Shown one piece after another: positions 62,673 through 64,000 of a DNA stretch of 64,000 nt. The notes under the pieces are model-generated. The model was given only the letters and a program-made list of their open reading frames with translations, had not been told where the DNA came from and ran no database searches. How positions within the stretch are numbered: position 1 is the first letter of the stretch; each line of letters starts with the position of its first letter. This stretch comes from Acrocarpospora macrocephala (GTDB lineage Bacteria > Actinomycetota > Actinomycetes > Streptosporangiales > Streptosporangiaceae). The position numbers were made by a program, and so were the translations under genes. Location: the NCBI RefSeq assembly GCF_009687865.1, contig NZ_BLAE01000035.1:153727-217726 (forward strand), given 5' to 3'.

Positions 62673-62881
62673 CCGGTGCTTCCCGTCGTCGCGTAGGTTC
62701 ACCGCAAGACACATCTTTCAGCTCGCCAGGTGAACGCTTCCGGCTGAGCGACCGGTACGGGTCATTTCGCGGTACGCACAGAGCGCCGCACGCACGCGCC
62801 AGCCGTCGATGGCCGGGCTTTGTCCGGCGGTCGGCAGGAGAACGCCAGGACTCTTCTAGGAATACCTGACAAGGAGGAACA

Positions 62882-63892
62882 GTGAAGGCCACCTGGTTCA
62901 CCCGCATCGCCGGGGCCGCCGGAGTCGTGCTCATGGTCGCCGCGTGCGGCGGCGGAGGCGGCAACGAAGGTCAAGCCGCCGGCGCCCTCGAGCCCGTCCG
63001 CTATCTGACCTCGTTCAACACCTTCGGCCGCGACGCCTACGCCTATGTGGCGCTGGAGAAGGGCTACTTCAAGGAAGCCGGGCTCAACGTCGACATCAAG
63101 CCGGGCACCGGCACCGTCGACTCGATGAAGCTGCTGGCCGGCGGCCGGGCCGACTTCGGCATCGGCGACTTCACCGGCACGCTGATCACGACGGCCAAGG
63201 AGAAGCTGCCCGTCATCGCTGTCGGCATGGTGCACCAGAACTCATTAGCCGCGATCATCGCGCTGGAGGAAGGCGGGATCACCACGCCGAAGGACCTGGA
63301 GGGCAAGACCATCGGCGACCAGCCGGGTTCCACCGTCCAGGTGACCTTCCCCGTGTACGCCAAGGCCGCCGGCATCGACGCGTCGAAGGTCAAGTTTGTC
63401 CCGGGCGCCCCGCCCGCGTTACCGCAGCTGCTGGCGAGTGGCTCGGTGGACGCGATCGGCCAGTTCGTCGTCGGCCGGGGGCTCATCGAGAAGGCCGCAC
63501 AGGGGAAGAAGGCCGTCGTCCTCCCCTACGGCGAGGTCTTGCCCGACCTGTACGGCAACGCGTTGCTGACCTCGAACACCATGGCCAAGGAAAAGCCCGA
63601 GGTGGTCAAGAAATTCATGGCCGCCCTGTTCAAGGGCCTGGAGTACTCCATCGCCAACCCCGAGGAATCCGGCGAGATCCTCAAGAAGTACCAGCCCACC
63701 CAGAACCCGGAGGTCGCGGCCGCGGAGGTCCGGGCGATGGCTCCCTACGTCACGGCGCAGGGCCAGCCGATCGGCGCGGTCAGCAAGGCCAAGGTCGAGG
63801 CGAACATCAAGCTTCTCACCGAGTCGGGTGCGATCCCGGCCGGAATGACTCCCGAGCAGGTCATCGACCTGTCCTTGACGCCGCAGGGCTAG
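62882..63892 (+). CDS. ABC transporter substrate-binding lipoprotein (NMT1/SsuA-like)
   Basis: 336 residues from GTG behind AAGGAGGA. Lipoprotein signal with lipobox VAAC (Cys ~22), then RYLTSFNTFGRDAYAYVALE, GYFKEAGLNVDIKPGTGTVD and LAGGRADFGIGDFTGTLITT, typical of NMT1/THI5-like and taurine/aromatic-sulfonate binding proteins. It should capture a small anionic or aromatic solute outside the membrane. The 30-bp element upstream links it to the catabolic operon at 9.8 kb. Confidence 0.92.
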   Translation: MKATWFTRIAGAAGVVLMVAACGGGGGNEGQAAGALEPVRYLTSFNTFGRDAYAYVALEKGYFKEAGLNVDIKPGTGTVDSMKLLAGGRADFGIGDFTGTLITTAKEKLPVIAVGMVHQNSLAAIIALEEGGITTPKDLEGKTIGDQPGSTVQVTFPVYAKAAGIDASKVKFVPGAPPALPQLLASGSVDAIGQFVVGRGLIEKAAQGKKAVVLPYGEVLPDLYGNALLTSNTMAKEKPEVVKKFMAALFKGLEYSIANPEESGEILKKYQPTQNPEVAAAEVRAMAPYVTAQGQPIGAVSKAKVEANIKLLTESGAIPAGMTPEQVIDLSLTPQG

Positions 63893-63902
63893 GCGCGGCG
63901 GC

Positions 63903-64000
63903 ATGATCAAGCTCACGCACGTCTCGCACGTCTTCGCCGGACGTCAGGGTGAGGTCCATGCGCTGGACGACATCACCCTTGAGGTGCGCCGCAACGAGCT
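63903..64000 (+). CDS. ABC transporter ATPase (5' part only)
   Basis: Opens MIKLTHVSHVFAGRQGEVHA and LDDITLEVRRNE, the start of an SsuB/TauB-type ATPase just before the Walker A. The rest lies beyond the window. It starts 10 bases after the binding-protein gene, so the importer operon continues to the right. Confidence 0.85.
   Translation, partial: MIKLTHVSHVFAGRQGEVHALDDITLEVRRNE

Overview
The window is a 64 kb piece of a high-GC actinomycete chromosome. GC-rich wobble positions, frequent GTG/TTG starts, many ATGA/GTGA overlaps, secreted CBM2 glycosidases with Pro-Thr linkers, a CebR-type operator and AAA-LuxR/SARP-type regulators all fit a filamentous soil organism. I would guess Streptosporangiales (Nonomuraea-like), but the order is an inference.

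Layout. (1) 1-7.5 kb: a stress/dormancy island with an Acg-type nitroreductase, flavodoxin, Zn alcohol dehydrogenase, two convergent CBS-BON proteins, Hsp20, a GNAT/acyl-CoA synthetase fusion and a PPOX flavin protein. Three 14-bp palindromes near GGGACCTTCGGCCC precede the CBS, hsp20 and PPOX genes and resemble DevR/OsdR (hypoxia) boxes. (2) 7.6-22.2 kb: a long catabolic cluster, with P450 and alpha/beta hydrolase, then a tightly coupled operon: three-subunit molybdenum hydroxylase with CoxG, two SDRs, an Ldh2-type dehydrogenase, an FAD aromatic monooxygenase, two cupins, RidA, FAA hydrolase, amidohydrolase, and a convergent LysR. The molybdenum large subunit lacks its C-terminal part. The FAA-hydrolase gene is bracketed by two unusual tandem arrays, one of which makes a chain of three coupled 30-codon mini-ORFs. 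(3) 22.2-26.4 kb: a degenerate region with a short GntR, direct repeats and a carA remnant, then a secreted GH5 cellulase with a CebR operator. (4) 26.7-41 kb: a Pro-rich protein with a possible HopA1-like end, MarR/MFS pair, DUF1152 protein, nucleoside hydrolase, MarR, Rieske oxygenase, orphan histidine kinase, ECF sigma factor, MFS pump, RibD-like reductase and secreted GH10 xylanase. (5) 41-53.6 kb: accessory genes, including an antitoxin with a frameshifted toxin, 2OG-Fe(II) oxygenase, cold-shock protein, PF04672 methyltransferase, a secreted three-lamin-tail/RTX protein and two fragments of an AfsR-like regulator, followed by an atypical tRNA-Trp(CCA). (6) 53.8-61.2 kb: DUF1684 protein, a GST-like protein behind a cysteine-type leader peptide, AAA-LuxR regulator, LLM flavin oxidoreductase, quinone oxidoreductase and a divergent TetR with two operators. 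(7) 61.2-64 kb: a second copy of the P450, a 3' scar of the hydrolase gene, and the start of an ABC importer.

The main result is a 30-bp element with fixed internal spacing in four places: before both P450 genes, before the molybdenum-hydroxylase operon and before the ABC importer. With the hydrolase scar at 62598, this shows that a promoter-P450-hydrolase-promoter block was duplicated over 50 kb and that the importer at the right edge probably belongs to the same regulon as the catabolic operon. The gene set suggests uptake, hydroxylation and ring opening of an aromatic, perhaps N-containing, compound; the substrate cannot be read from sequence.
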